A stretch of DNA of 64,000 bases from Reichenbachiella versicolor (GCF_003171675.1 NZ_QFZQ01000002.1:558001-622000); one strand, 5' to 3'. Positions 19,514-28,727 are shown, numbered from the stretch's first letter. A program made the numbers and translations. The notes: generated from the sequence alone by a model not told the origin.

Positions 19514-22500
19514 TTATTGTTTCATCAGTTTAAAGTGTTGTTTTTCACCACTTGCTGTAGTTAGCTCTACGATATAGATACCAAAGCTCAAAGCAGAGAT
19601 ATCTATGGATGCGGTGTTAATTGAATTTTCAATCGATACACTTACTCTCTGATTTGAATTCACGTCATATATACGAACCGTTGCTCCTCTGAGTCCATGA
19701 TTGCTCGAAATACTCAAATGTTGAGAAGCTGGGTTTGGAAACAACATTACTTCCAACTTCCCTTTGAAAGCATTAGAATCTGTAGACGCTGTTCTTGCAT
19801 TAGAAGGTGCACAACTTGGCTCAGTAGAAGAATTACTGAAATAAATAGTAAACCCTCCTGTCTGAGAAACCAAGGCAAAATTGCCGCCATCGGTAGTCGC
19901 GTAGTAAGCTCCATCTAGACCGGCAATTCCTGATCCTGAAATAGTAATCGAAGGAGATGCTGATTTAAGCGTATGAGTACTTGCTCCAATCAAGTTAACC
20001 CACCATGATGGCTGTCCATTATTGGTACTCATCGAAAACTGATACAAACCATTATTGGTATTATCCCAGTTGATATTGAATGCTGTCACATTACTTAGGC
20101 TTGGACCACCTGTTCCTAACACATGAATGTTGTTATATCCACTGACCATAGATGGTAGACCTGCTGCCAATGGTGCTCCGAAACTACAATCTGGTAGATT
20201 GCTTGCTTCTATCATCACTGATACCATGTCACTTCCTCCGTTTCCATCACTCACTGTCAATGTCACCATATATGACCCTGCGACTGTATAGTCATGACTA
20301 ACTAAAGCGCCTGCACCTGTCGTGCCATCTCCAAATGACCAGGAGTAGGATAATACATCTCCATCAGCATCTGTAGATGCTGAGGCATCGAAGTTCACTG
20401 TTAATGGTACAGAACCGCCAGTCACATCAGTCACTAGATTGGCTACTGGTGCAGTATTTCCTACAGTGACATCAATAGCGCTTGAAGTACGTGTATCAGA
20501 GCTATTATTGGTCGCTACAGCTGTCAGAGAATAAGCTCCTTGAACTACGCTAGACCATACCATTGAATAAGGACTGGTAGTGTCTACTCCCAAACTAACT
20601 CCATCTACGAAAAACTCCACTTGGGTAATAGAACCTGCACTGTCAGTTGCGTCTGCCGTGATCGTTACATTACTTCCTTCTACAAGCTTAGCACCATTTA
20701 CTGGAGCGGTAATAGCCACATTAATAGTAGATTTTGGTCCAAAGAAATACCCAAATTCAGCATTGGCCAATGCTACTTCAATCTGTGCCCATGTCCTGTG
20801 ATAGTTTTGTGTGTATTCTACTCCAGAGTTGTATGCCGTTTCTAGTGCAGCAAAATCTGGATCATTTTTCAGTCCTGATCTGATGTCTAGGAATTTGATA
20901 CCTGATTTGATGGTATCTCCGTTTGGCATGTATCCTTCATATCCAGACGGTACATATACTTCCTGATCAAAGATTCTAGAGAAGTCTCCACGTGACTCTG
21001 GAGCAGATACTCCTTTATCATCTCTGTAGGTAGTCCACATACGATCCAAAACTTCCTGAGCTAAATCTCTAGCCGCAGTGTTTAAGGTTCCATATTTTTC
21101 TGTAGCCGCTGCGTAATAAGTCAGTGCTTTTGCCATAGAAGCTGCTATACCTAGATCTTTTCCATAGTCTGTCACTGTTACGCTCAACCCTGCATTGGTT
21201 CCTGGGTTCAATGGATCCCAAGTATCTGGCTCTCCTGACCAACTCAATGTAGCTGGAATATTAAAATCATCGGTTCCTATCAGTTGTACTTCGCTGATTA
21301 CCCAGCTAGACCATTTATCCATAAGGCTCTTAGCCATCGGGTCGTTGGTGATGTAGTAGTACTCAGCTATTCTCTCCATCGACCATGCTTGCCAACCAAA
21401 CCAAGTTCCACTTCCTGGATCGTGATATACTGGATCGGTATCGTAGGCCATATCATAGAATGTAGCTTTTCCTACAGGATACGTGCTGTAGTCTCCATTC
21501 CAGCTATTGGTAGCACCTCCAGCGATAGCTCCGTTGGGTGCTTGTAGCCAAGTATAGAACTCCAACTGACGATTCAAGCTTTCCGTCCAGTCTCTCACTC
21601 CATTTTGTGATTGAGGTTTCAATGCATTTACTTGAGTCAGTGCGTAAGCTGCTATTGGGTTTTGATAACCAAAATGACAGTGACTAGAGCTGATTCTAAA
21701 TGCCCATGCTGAGGCTGGATCTGCAGATCCTCCCCATGAAGTATACCATGACATCAAGTAATGTGCACTTTCGTACCCTTGTCCAGCTCCTGAGGTAGCA
21801 CTTTGCACTCCTAGTGGTTTGAAGTATTTGTCAAACATGGATAGTCTTAGGTAGTCTCCCATCTTTGTAGCTTTGTCCAATGGCAAAGTAGCTGGATCTA
21901 GTCCTTGCTCTTGTATGTATTCATATGCCCAATACATCGCCTGAACTGCTCTAGCATCTGCATCTGGTGCTGAAGTATATCGCCACTGCTTAGCATAATT
22001 CGGGTCTTCTACAAAGAGTGGTAAGTATCCGTCGTCTCCTCCCCAGTCAAAGGATTCCCAAGAAGGGTGAGGTATTGTTTCGAATACGGATTCTTGTTCA
22101 CCTCTCTGGAAAGTATTGATGTATGAAGGTGTACTTACACCATCACCTCTATTACCATAGCCATAGAAATTATCATTGTCTAATAACCAGTGCATCAAAT
22201 AAACATCGTCTCCATATTCGGCAGTTAGATCCGCAGACACTGGATCTACTCCTACTGGGGCATTGAATAGAAGAGGAGATGGATAATTACTTGGCAAAGG
22301 AAACTCCGCAGCATATGCAGCTGGGCTTGATGGATTATAAGCTGCGTTAGTAGGTTGATCCGCGTTAGTAGGAATGATCATTCGTTCCATCGCATCCCAC
22401 ACATCACTTACAGGTTGCCAGTCTTCGGTTACCCTACCATACATTACTTCCAACCACAACCAGTATGAATATAGCTCACTGGTGGATTCGTGCCCATGAT

Positions 22501-25500
22501 CTGGTGCTTCTACGATAAGAGACTCAACAGAGTGATGAGGTGATCCATCTGCACTGAAATAGCCATTCGCTGGATCATAAATCTCATCTCTCATTTCAAG
22601 AAAACGATCTACGTAAATGTTATTTGCCGCACCTGTATTGTTTACGCTATTGGAAGGTAAGACTGCTCCAGATGAGTTAATCGATAATGGAGCCGTTCCG
22701 CTAAGTGTCGTTACTAGATCTGTCGATAAAGTAGCTGGACTATTTCCACAATCTGGTGCTACAGGATTATTGCTAAAGTAGATGGTAAATCCGCCTGTCT
22801 TAGATACCATTACAAAATTACCTGCATCTTCAGTTACCCAATAGTCTCCATCCAATCCTGTGAATCCCGTTCCGGCAAGGGTCAAAGCAGGCTGTGGTGA
22901 GTTAAAGTTTTGCGTCGCTGTAGGTATTAAATTATTCCACCAATTTGGCACACCGTTCGTAGTCAAGATAGAAAACTGGTACAATCCATTGTTGGGAACA
23001 TCCCAGTTGATGGTGAAATTATTGAGGTTGCTAAGATCAGGGCCTCCATTGCCCAATACATGAGCGTGAGAGAATGAAACATTACTAAATGTAGGTAAAC
23101 CTGTACTGCTCGGAGTATCAAACCCACAATTGGAGACTTCATTAGCTGTAATGACCTGCGTCGCCGTTCCTGTTTTAACTCCTGATGTCGCTGTCAATGT
23201 GACCGTGTAACTTCCTGCAGTAGCGTAAGTAGATGTACTGTTCACTCCTGTTCCTGAAAGACCATTTCCAAAATCCCAACTATATGAAAGCGTTCCGCCT
23301 TCTGGATCTGAAGACTCTGACGCATCAAAGCTTACTGTCAATGGAATAGTCCCGGTATCAGGTGTCGCAGTGAATGATACGATCAAAGAGCCATCTGTTA
23401 CAGATAATATCTGAACCACAGGGTCACTATCTCTACTACCATCATTGACTATCAATGTGACAGTATAGTTTCCTTCTAAGTTATAAACATGACTTGGCGA
23501 TGCTAAAGTAGATGTGCTACCGTCTCCAAAGTCCCATAAATATGTCAGCGGGTCTCCATTAGGGTCACTTGATCCTGTCCCATCGAAATTGAAAGTAGCT
23601 GGTGCTACTCCAGAAACATTATCTACTGCAATAGCTGCTATCGGTGCATCGTTGCTATCCAGTACTTCAATAGTTTCCGTAGCCGTGTCTGAATTGGCTC
23701 CATCACTGACGGTCAGTACTACTACATTGTCTCCTATATTGGTGTAGGTGTGCGTAACTGTAGCTCCAGAACCCGTAGCACCATCACCAAATACCCAACT
23801 ATATGTCAAAGGATCGCCATTAGGATCTGAGGAATTCGTAGCGTCAAATGTTACTACCAATGGTTCCTTACCGGAAATCGGAGTTGCTGTAAAACTTGCG
23901 CTTGGAGTATCGCCTCCATTAGGTTCATTCCCAAAAACTAAAACGCCATCATCATAAACTGGAATGTTCGTACTTTCAACTTCGGTTCCTCCTCCTAGGC
24001 CATTTGCTGACCAGTCATTGGCTACGTCATAAGGTACTCCGTTAGATACTCTGAAGTTTAACTGTACCTCTCTTCTGAATGCTGGATCTCCTACTGGAGC
24101 TATTGCTTCCCCTACTAAGGATACTTCTGCATAGTATATGTTATTAGTTGCATCCCAAGTACCGACTGTCAAAGTACTAGATCCTTGAACTGAGTTCAGT
24201 TGAGGAGTATAGTCAGATATAGTATAGCCTTGAGCTACACCTTCACTGATATCAAAGAAGTATCTAAATGACAATTTATCAGTCACTCGTGCAGGCCATG
24301 CAGTTCTATTTTGAACCAATATTCGGACTGTACTTCCAGATGCATTGTTACTATTGAACTTTGAAAATGTTCTAACTTCAGCTCTAGTGGGTACCTCAGG
24401 CTGTGGGAAGTTCGTCAGTGGCGTTCCTCCATATTCGGAGTACATTCTAGCCATTACTCCTGTAAACCCTGCGTTGTAATCACAAGCTACTTCATTAGCT
24501 ACATGTTCATTTCGGTCATCTGCGAACTCATCATTATTAGGATTTTTGGGTCCTCCGACTAATGCACCGTACAGGGTATGACTTGGCAATACTGGCTCAC
24601 CATTCACATTATTAGTCCAGTTACCGTGATTACCTCTGTGATGAGGATTATATGCTGGATTGTTTCCATATCCTACCACGAAGCTTCTATTGATCGGGTT
24701 GGTACCTAATGAATAGTCCGCAATGAATTTAGCAAATGTGGTATAACGTTGTTGTTGAGCTGGGTCAGTAGATACCTTGTCACTATAGATCAAACAAAGC
24801 AAAGCCTCATTGTTTGCATACCTAAGTGTCCCCCACTGTCTGATATGTGGCAACCCTCCTGGAGTAGTTGGTACTTGCTCAGATCCTCCTCCAGCGAAAT
24901 AATCAAGGTTCCGCTCAGCATCGGTTTTGTATTTATTCTTACCTGTAAGCTGTGCCAACAGTACATACGCTCCATACGCTTTATCATCCCATGATAGGGC
25001 TTCTTTATATTTAGCGATAGTACCTTGACCTTCACGCTGCATATTGTCATACTCAGCTTCTGCTTTCATTAAGTACTGGTTATCATTAGTCGCTCTGTAC
25101 AACCAGATAGCTCCCCAGACGATTTCATCTTGATAGCTACTAAAAGATCTATAATATCCAGCTGCATCAGTGATAGAGTTAGAGTATTCTCCTCTGTAAT
25201 TGTCCGCAAAGCTGTATAGCTCTTCGGCATGCTGAACCAACAATGCACTATAGGCTGGATCGTCATTGGCAAACAATATACTGGCTGCTGACAGCGCAGC
25301 TGCCGCCTCTGCTGCTAAGTCTGATCCTGGATGAGCGGTATCTATTTTATAGGATGGTCTGTCTGGTAAGTAAACTTCTGGAGATCCCCACCAAGCATGA
25401 TCACGTCCTCCATGTCCTACTTGTCCATAGAACTCATTTGGAGCGGTATGACACTTTAATAGATAATCTGTAACATATCTGATGTTTCTCTTGAGTATAT

Positions 25501-25840
25501 CTAATTGACCCGCATCTCTATACGCGTCTTCATACTCTATAGCTCCCCAACATAATATGGTCACTGAATAAGACATTGGGAAATTAAACTTGACATGATC
25601 TCCAGCATCATACCATCCACCATTTAGGTCTAATCCTACATCAGCACCATCTGTGGTAGTAGCGTCTGCTCGCCAACTTACACGATTCCAATCGGGCAAG
25701 AATCCTGACTGCTGCGCTTCATAAAAGAACAAAGACTTTTGCAGTACCTCTCCATAGTTGTGTTGTGCCATGACATAACTACAATGAAGCAGTAGTATGG
25801 CAACAACCAACGCGGTCATTTTTTGGGATAAATTTCTCAT
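19514..25840 (-). CDS. Bifunctional GH9-CBM3-PKD-GH48 cellulase with T9SS tail
   Basis: The protein has 2108 residues from the ATG at 25840, which begins a clear signal peptide (MRNLSQKM, then a hydrophobic core, ending VMAQ). A TTG nine codons upstream is less likely. The GH9 endoglucanase domain (about 27-475) has DAGDHVKFNFPMS, the His motif near HHRGNHG and the NEVACDYNAG acid motif. Then come CBM3 (485-640), three PKD domains (645-895), an unassigned domain (905-1031), the GH48 reducing-end cellobiohydrolase (about 1070-1700, with APDHGHESTSE), an Ig-like domain, PKD, a second unassigned domain (1885-2010) and a T9SS sorting domain (2026-2108). GH9 and GH48 act synergistically on crystalline cellulose. 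Having both in one chain resembles CelA of Caldicellulosiruptor in concept, but the secretion route and accessory domains are those of Bacteroidota. The HTCS gene lies immediately downstream on the same strand. Confidence 0.96.
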   Translation of the reverse strand: MRNLSQKMTALVVAILLLHCSYVMAQHNYGEVLQKSLFFYEAQQSGFLPDWNRVSWRADATTTDGADVGLDLNGGWYDAGDHVKFNFPMSYSVTILCWGAIEYEDAYRDAGQLDILKRNIRYVTDYLLKCHTAPNEFYGQVGHGGRDHAWWGSPEVYLPDRPSYKIDTAHPGSDLAAEAAAALSAASILFANDDPAYSALLVQHAEELYSFADNYRGEYSNSITDAAGYYRSFSSYQDEIVWGAIWLYRATNDNQYLMKAEAEYDNMQREGQGTIAKYKEALSWDDKAYGAYVLLAQLTGKNKYKTDAERNLDYFAGGGSEQVPTTPGGLPHIRQWGTLRYANNEALLCLIYSDKVSTDPAQQQRYTTFAKFIADYSLGTNPINRSFVVGYGNNPAYNPHHRGNHGNWTNNVNGEPVLPSHTLYGALVGGPKNPNNDEFADDRNEHVANEVACDYNAGFTGVMARMYSEYGGTPLTNFPQPEVPTRAEVRTFSKFNSNNASGSTVRILVQNRTAWPARVTDKLSFRYFFDISEGVAQGYTISDYTPQLNSVQGSSTLTVGTWDATNNIYYAEVSLVGEAIAPVGDPAFRREVQLNFRVSNGVPYDVANDWSANGLGGGTEVESTNIPVYDDGVLVFGNEPNGGDTPSASFTATPISGKEPLVVTFDATNSSDPNGDPLTYSWVFGDGATGSGATVTHTYTNIGDNVVVLTVSDGANSDTATETIEVLDSNDAPIAAIAVDNVSGVAPATFNFDGTGSSDPNGDPLTYLWDFGDGSTSTLASPSHVYNLEGNYTVTLIVNDGSRDSDPVVQILSVTDGSLIVSFTATPDTGTIPLTVSFDASESSDPEGGTLSYSWDFGNGLSGTGVNSTSTYATAGSYTVTLTATSGVKTGTATQVITANEVSNCGFDTPSSTGLPTFSNVSFSHAHVLGNGGPDLSNLNNFTINWDVPNNGLYQFSILTTNGVPNWWNNLIPTATQNFNSPQPALTLAGTGFTGLDGDYWVTEDAGNFVMVSKTGGFTIYFSNNPVAPDCGNSPATLSTDLVTTLSGTAPLSINSSGAVLPSNSVNNTGAANNIYVDRFLEMRDEIYDPANGYFSADGSPHHSVESLIVEAPDHGHESTSELYSYWLWLEVMYGRVTEDWQPVSDVWDAMERMIIPTNADQPTNAAYNPSSPAAYAAEFPLPSNYPSPLLFNAPVGVDPVSADLTAEYGDDVYLMHWLLDNDNFYGYGNRGDGVSTPSYINTFQRGEQESVFETIPHPSWESFDWGGDDGYLPLFVEDPNYAKQWRYTSAPDADARAVQAMYWAYEYIQEQGLDPATLPLDKATKMGDYLRLSMFDKYFKPLGVQSATSGAGQGYESAHYLMSWYTSWGGSADPASAWAFRISSSHCHFGYQNPIAAYALTQVNALKPQSQNGVRDWTESLNRQLEFYTWLQAPNGAIAGGATNSWNGDYSTYPVGKATFYDMAYDTDPVYHDPGSGTWFGWQAWSMERIAEYYYITNDPMAKSLMDKWSSWVISEVQLIGTDDFNIPATLSWSGEPDTWDPLNPGTNAGLSVTVTDYGKDLGIAASMAKALTYYAAATEKYGTLNTAARDLAQEVLDRMWTTYRDDKGVSAPESRGDFSRIFDQEVYVPSGYEGYMPNGDTIKSGIKFLDIRSGLKNDPDFAALETAYNSGVEYTQNYHRTWAQIEVALANAEFGYFFGPKSTINVAITAPVNGAKLVEGSNVTITADATDSAGSITQVEFFVDGVSLGVDTTSPYSMVWSSVVQGAYSLTAVATNNSSDTRTSSAIDVTVGNTAPVANLVTDVTGGSVPLTVNFDASASTDADGDVLSYSWSFGDGTTGAGALVSHDYTVAGSYMVTLTVSDGNGGSDMVSVMIEASNLPDCSFGAPLAAGLPSMVSGYNNIHVLGTGGPSLSNVTAFNINWDNTNNGLYQFSMSTNNGQPSWWVNLIGASTHTLKSASPSITISGSGIAGLDGAYYATTDGGNFALVSQTGGFTIYFSNSSTEPSCAPSNARTASTDSNAFKGKLEVMLFPNPASQHLSISSNHGLRGATVRIYDVNSNQRVSVSIENSINTASIDISALSFGIYIVELTTASGEKQHFKLMKQ

Positions 25841-26174
25841 AGAAATAGTATTTATGTTAATAATCAAACAACTAATACTTAAACCTATGATGGGTAGTCA
25901 AAAGGGACTTTTGCTATAATCCCAAAGACTATAATCCTGAAAAAAGGACTATGATTATTTTGTCAAAACCTATTGTTATTTTCTCATTTGGACTGGATTA
26001 AGGCCTTTCAGTTCCACAGAACCTTGTTTAGTACTGTCTTTGAGAGCTGATTTTGATTTGCCGTTAAGACGATGAATTATATAACAATGGATCTATTGAG
26101 TAAGCAATTGATTAGTGTTTTTATATGCTGTAGAGAATGAAACACTAAGGAATGAGTTCTAGTCTTTTAAATTT
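25841..26174. other. Spacer with no recognised gene
   Basis: This A/T-rich stretch between the cellulase start and the parE remnant shows no open frame with family features. It should contain the cellulase promoter, but I cannot place one with confidence. Confidence 0.5.
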
Positions 26175-26296
26175 TTAACGAAGCTTTCTTATCTCCTCTA
26201 TAAGTTCATCAGGATCTTGCCTATTGTCAGTAATTGTGATTATCTCAATCTCCTGATCTTTGACTCTATAATAGAAGGAGGTTAATTTCTACACAA
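26175..26296 (-). pseudogene. 3' part of split parE-type toxin gene
   Basis: The minus strand encodes KLTSFYYRVKDQEIEIITI followed by TDNRQDPDELIEEIRKLR and a stop. This is the standard C-terminal half of a RelE/ParE-family toxin (YYRV, EIEIIT, DNRQDP). It has no start codon and is preceded in frame by a TAG. The N-terminal half lies at 27403-27598. Joining 196 nt and 122 nt gives 318 nt in a single frame and a normal ParE length of about 105 residues. The TAG probably arose after disruption, for example from TCG. The toxin is therefore inactive as a full-length product. Confidence 0.85.
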
Positions 26297-26480
26297 CGAC
26301 TCTATATGCTTGGGGGCGTTTGTTACGTAGTTTGTTTCTATAAGAATATGGTCTAATCTTTGATTCTATTCATATATTTTTGATTTACAATGTGGCTTAT
26401 CACAGATTTGAAGGGGCTTCTAAGAGCTCTGCAACTTCTTTTACCACTATATCGCCCTGTAGACATATCGATTGTTACCA
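26291..26480 (-). repeat. attC-like recombination site B (3' end of the inserted cassette)
   Basis: On the minus strand it reads R'' TGGTAAC, spacer AATCG, and L'' beginning ATATG and reaching GGGCG. The family interior follows (TGTAAATCAAAAA, GATTAGACCATATTC, CTACGTAACAAACGCC), then L' (GCATAT), spacer AGAGTC, and G^TT. In the circular cassette R' would be GTTGCCA, whose reverse complement TGGCAAC matches R'' at 6 of 7 positions. L' and L'' are also complementary through ATATG and GGGCG. This two-arm complementarity is the diagnostic architecture of attC sites. Confidence 0.75.
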
Positions 26481-27402
26481 GCATTTTTAGAAAAGTGACT
26501 TCATCGACTTCAATAGAAATTTTATTTGATTCTCATGTGTAGTCATAATGTTAGAAATCAGATTACCATTAATACTAGATGGTTTCATTTTTTCAAAAAC
26601 AATGATTCCATGCGGATTGTCGGCATCAATACTGTTGAAACGATATATATAAAATGCACAGCTTCTCATTGTGAGCTTTTTCAACCGTTCGTCAGTAATT
26701 GTGCAATTTTTCTTCATATAGTTTTTATAGGAGCTTCCTCCCTTCTTCCATTCAGGAATATCGTGAATTTCAAAAGTGTCTTGATGCCAACCTTTAGCGA
26801 TAAATCCTTCTTCATCTGAATAAACCTCCTGACCTCTCTTGTTGTAAGTAGGGTTGTTTGCGTATCTTCCTAGTAGTCTAAAATGAGTTCCTTCGTGTTT
26901 GTATAAGCTCACTCTACCATTACCCTCTGTTGTTTTAAAAAACTCACTGAAAATTTCTTGAATTTGATTGCTACAAAGTTTGAAATATTCCTCCTTCAGG
27001 ATTTCAATACGATCAACTAAGCCGTTGTTAATGGTATCTAGTTCATTTAGCTTAAGGTATTTCTTATTACTTATGCTTGATGAAATAATTCCGATGATAC
27101 TTAATAAGACTCCCAAGATAATAAGTGCGAGATTAAGTTCTTTCCAAGTATAACCTAAGAGTAATTTATTGGTGCTATCAGATTTAATATCAGCTAGTAG
27201 AAAGAGATAAGCACCTGACAAGGTAATTAATTGATTTTTATTTGGGTTGAGGATTGTCCGTACAATAGGGAAAGCCCAAGCTATAAGAAGAAGTAAAAGG
27301 TAACCAACTAAATAAAGAATATCTAAGCTCACTGAATAAGTTAAATTAATGAGGGCGCAATTTACTTTTTTAAGATTACAAACTGAAGATAGTTGCTGGC
27401 AA
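26297..27402 (-). mobile_element. Integron-type gene cassette inserted in parE
   Basis: This 1106-bp segment interrupts a parE-type gene exactly at a GTT triplet: the toxin reads AAGAGCG then TT on one side and G then TTGTGTAG on the other. It holds one gene (26487-27332) and a 3' attC-like site. No integrase, terminal inverted repeats or target-site duplication other than the shared GTT is visible, which fits integrase-mediated capture at a secondary site rather than transposition. The insertion is in the same orientation as the toxin. Confidence 0.75.
26487..27332 (-). CDS. Membrane-anchored GAF-like protein, cassette cargo
   Basis: The protein has 281 residues with a GTG start at 27332; no in-frame ATG precedes the first helix. 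Three hydrophobic segments (about 4-25, 38-50, 66-90) are followed by a short coiled coil. A soluble domain of about 150 residues resembles a GAF sensor fold, with motifs GRVSLYKHEG, FRLLGRYANNP and GFIAKGWHQDTF. The fold assignment rests on pattern only. It may be a membrane sensor or a phage-defence component, since cassette cargo often is, but nothing in the sequence proves a function. It is the only gene on the cassette inserted in parE, and its stop lies 7 bp before the R'' box of attC site B. Confidence 0.75.
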   Translation of the reverse strand: MSLDILYLVGYLLLLLIAWAFPIVRTILNPNKNQLITLSGAYLFLLADIKSDSTNKLLLGYTWKELNLALIILGVLLSIIGIISSSISNKKYLKLNELDTINNGLVDRIEILKEEYFKLCSNQIQEIFSEFFKTTEGNGRVSLYKHEGTHFRLLGRYANNPTYNKRGQEVYSDEEGFIAKGWHQDTFEIHDIPEWKKGGSSYKNYMKKNCTITDERLKKLTMRSCAFYIYRFNSIDADNPHGIIVFEKMKPSSINGNLISNIMTTHENQIKFLLKSMKSLF

Positions 27403-27598
27403 CGCTCTTATAAATATCATTAATCGAATCGTACCTTCGGCATGATTCAGGAAAACTCTCAATTTTAGCAACTGCTTGCTTGAGTTCCTTTAAAAATTTT
27501 TGCTTTGATTTTTCACCCCAATTCAAGGTTAGATATTCAATAAGGGATTCTAATTTAAATTCCGCTACAAAAGAAAGGTAAACCTTGTGTTTATTCAT
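27403..27598 (-). pseudogene. 5' part of split parE-type toxin gene
   Basis: The frame from the ATG at 27598 encodes a normal RelE/ParE N-terminus (VYLSFVAEFKLESLIEYL, ELKQAVAKIESFPESC, DIYKSV). After Val66 it runs into cassette sequence and stops at 27362, giving 78 residues instead of the family's ~100. The ATG overlaps the antitoxin stop by 4 bp, as in intact toxin-antitoxin operons. The catalytic C-terminal strand pair lies 1.1 kb away at 26175-26296. Confidence 0.88.
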
Positions 27599-27813
27599 GA
27601 AAACTTAGACATAAAAGAATCAAACGATGTTCTTTTACCTTCATTCAGTTCGGTTAATGCAATTTCAATTTCCTCCTTTTCTGTATCGGTAAGCGTGTTA
27701 GTAAATTCGTCTTGACTATCCACTATCAACGCTTTAATCTCCTCTATAACTCTTGGGTTATCAAGGTTCAGAATCAACTTTGCAAGTTCTATTTTAGAGG
27801 TTTGAATATCCAT
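27595..27813 (-). CDS. Antitoxin of the disrupted RelE/ParE module
   Basis: The protein has 72 residues from the ATG at 27813; a TTG two codons upstream is possible. It is acidic and helical, with an N-terminal segment IELAKLILNLDNPRVIEEI and a C-terminal toxin-binding tail (ELNEGKRTSFDSFMSKFS) typical of Bacteroidota antitoxins next to ParE-type toxins. Overlap with the toxin start (ATGA) indicates coupled translation. The antitoxin appears intact although the toxin is broken. Confidence 0.85.
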   Translation of the reverse strand: MDIQTSKIELAKLILNLDNPRVIEEIKALIVDSQDEFTNTLTDTEKEEIEIALTELNEGKRTSFDSFMSKFS

Positions 27814-27936
27814 ACTCAAAGATAATATACTAAAAACAAACCTCTGATTTGATCTACATCATTTTCAATCTTATTGAATCATTCTCTTAATGATATGTTT
27901 TAGAAGCAATAACAGATTAATTCAGACTTCAACCAT

Positions 27937-28127
27937 CTCCATGTTAGACATGGAACCTTCCCCTCGTAACATGGAGGGGGGAAAGCCTAACATGGAGGAC
28001 AAGCTTACTGGCATGGAGCATGCTAATTGTAACATGAGAAGATAAGATTGTAACATGGGAAGACAACCTTGTAACATGGAGGGGTATAGCACCAACATGG
28101 AGGGTAAGAAAATCACATGGAGAAGTT
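27937..28127. repeat. ACATGGAGG word cluster
   Basis: About ten copies of ACATGGAGG or close variants (ACATGGAAC, GCATGGAGC, ACATGAGAAG, ACATGGGAAG) occur at irregular 18-28 bp intervals. Several are preceded by TTGTA. A 64-residue minus-strand frame through it is Met/Leu/Pro-repetitive and is an artefact. The remainder of the 27814-28415 spacer holds only the terminator at 28266. Confidence 0.75.
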
Positions 28128-28265
28128 GTCTGGTGTTTAAAATCTACCTCATGCTAATTTCAAACTAAAGATGAAATCGTAGTGTCTCATTGATAGTTCA
28201 ATCTGCACAATGCATTCCCAAGTCTAAACAACTTCTTGTTGTTTGATAGTTATAGGGTAGGAAGT

Positions 28266-28299
28266 AAAAAGAGATTGCTTCAAAAAGAAACAATCTCTT
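28266..28299 (-). terminator. Terminator of the 103-residue protein gene
   Basis: On the minus strand AGAGATTG pairs with CAATCTCT around a 13-nt loop, followed by five T. It lies about 120 bp after the stop at 28416. Confidence 0.65.
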
Positions 28300-28415
28300 A
28301 GTAAAATATTCTGTTTTGAGCGCAAAATGGGTTGATTCAACATCTACTTGAGATAGTCAAATTACAATACATCAGCTCTATGTAACTCTGGATATATCTG
28401 AAATTCGGAGAATAA

Positions 28416-28727
28416 TTAGTCTTCTTCAGTCCATTCAACTTCGATCTTAGGTATGCTTGCAGATCTTCCCATCCTTTGGTTCAAAACTAGTAGACCTTGA
28501 GGTCCCACATCATTTATTTCCAAAGTTTTCGAATCGTTTCCTGCTAACTGCCCTTCATAAATTTGTCCCGCAGTAGGAAAAAACACAGTAATACTAGCTT
28601 GTGTATCAGCATCAATATTTTTGATAACTAATTTGTACGAATGATTTGGCTCACCATTTAATAATGCGTAATCGCCTTGACCAACAATCTTAGTTGTTAA
28701 TTCAACATCTGCTTCTAATTCTTTCAT
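28416..28727 (-). CDS. Small beta-rich protein of unknown function
   Basis: The protein has 103 residues, is acidic, and has no signal peptide or membrane segment. Predicted strands alternate with Gly/Asp turns (KIVGQGDYALLNG, YKLVIKNIDADTQASI, TLEINDVGPQGLLVL). This looks like a compact beta-sandwich or beta-barrel with a charged C-terminus (EVEWTEED). I do not recognise the family. It is a single gene with its own terminator. Confidence 0.7.
   Translation of the reverse strand: MKELEADVELTTKIVGQGDYALLNGEPNHSYKLVIKNIDADTQASITVFFPTAGQIYEGQLAGNDSKTLEINDVGPQGLLVLNQRMGRSASIPKIEVEWTEED

Noticed and set aside
26297-27402. Insertion sequence or transposon
   Set aside because: There are no terminal inverted repeats, transposase or target duplication beyond the shared GTT. 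The 3' site instead has attC architecture.
27922-28116. 64-residue minus-strand frame
   Set aside because: It is a Met/Leu/Pro-repetitive translation of the ACATGGAGG cluster.
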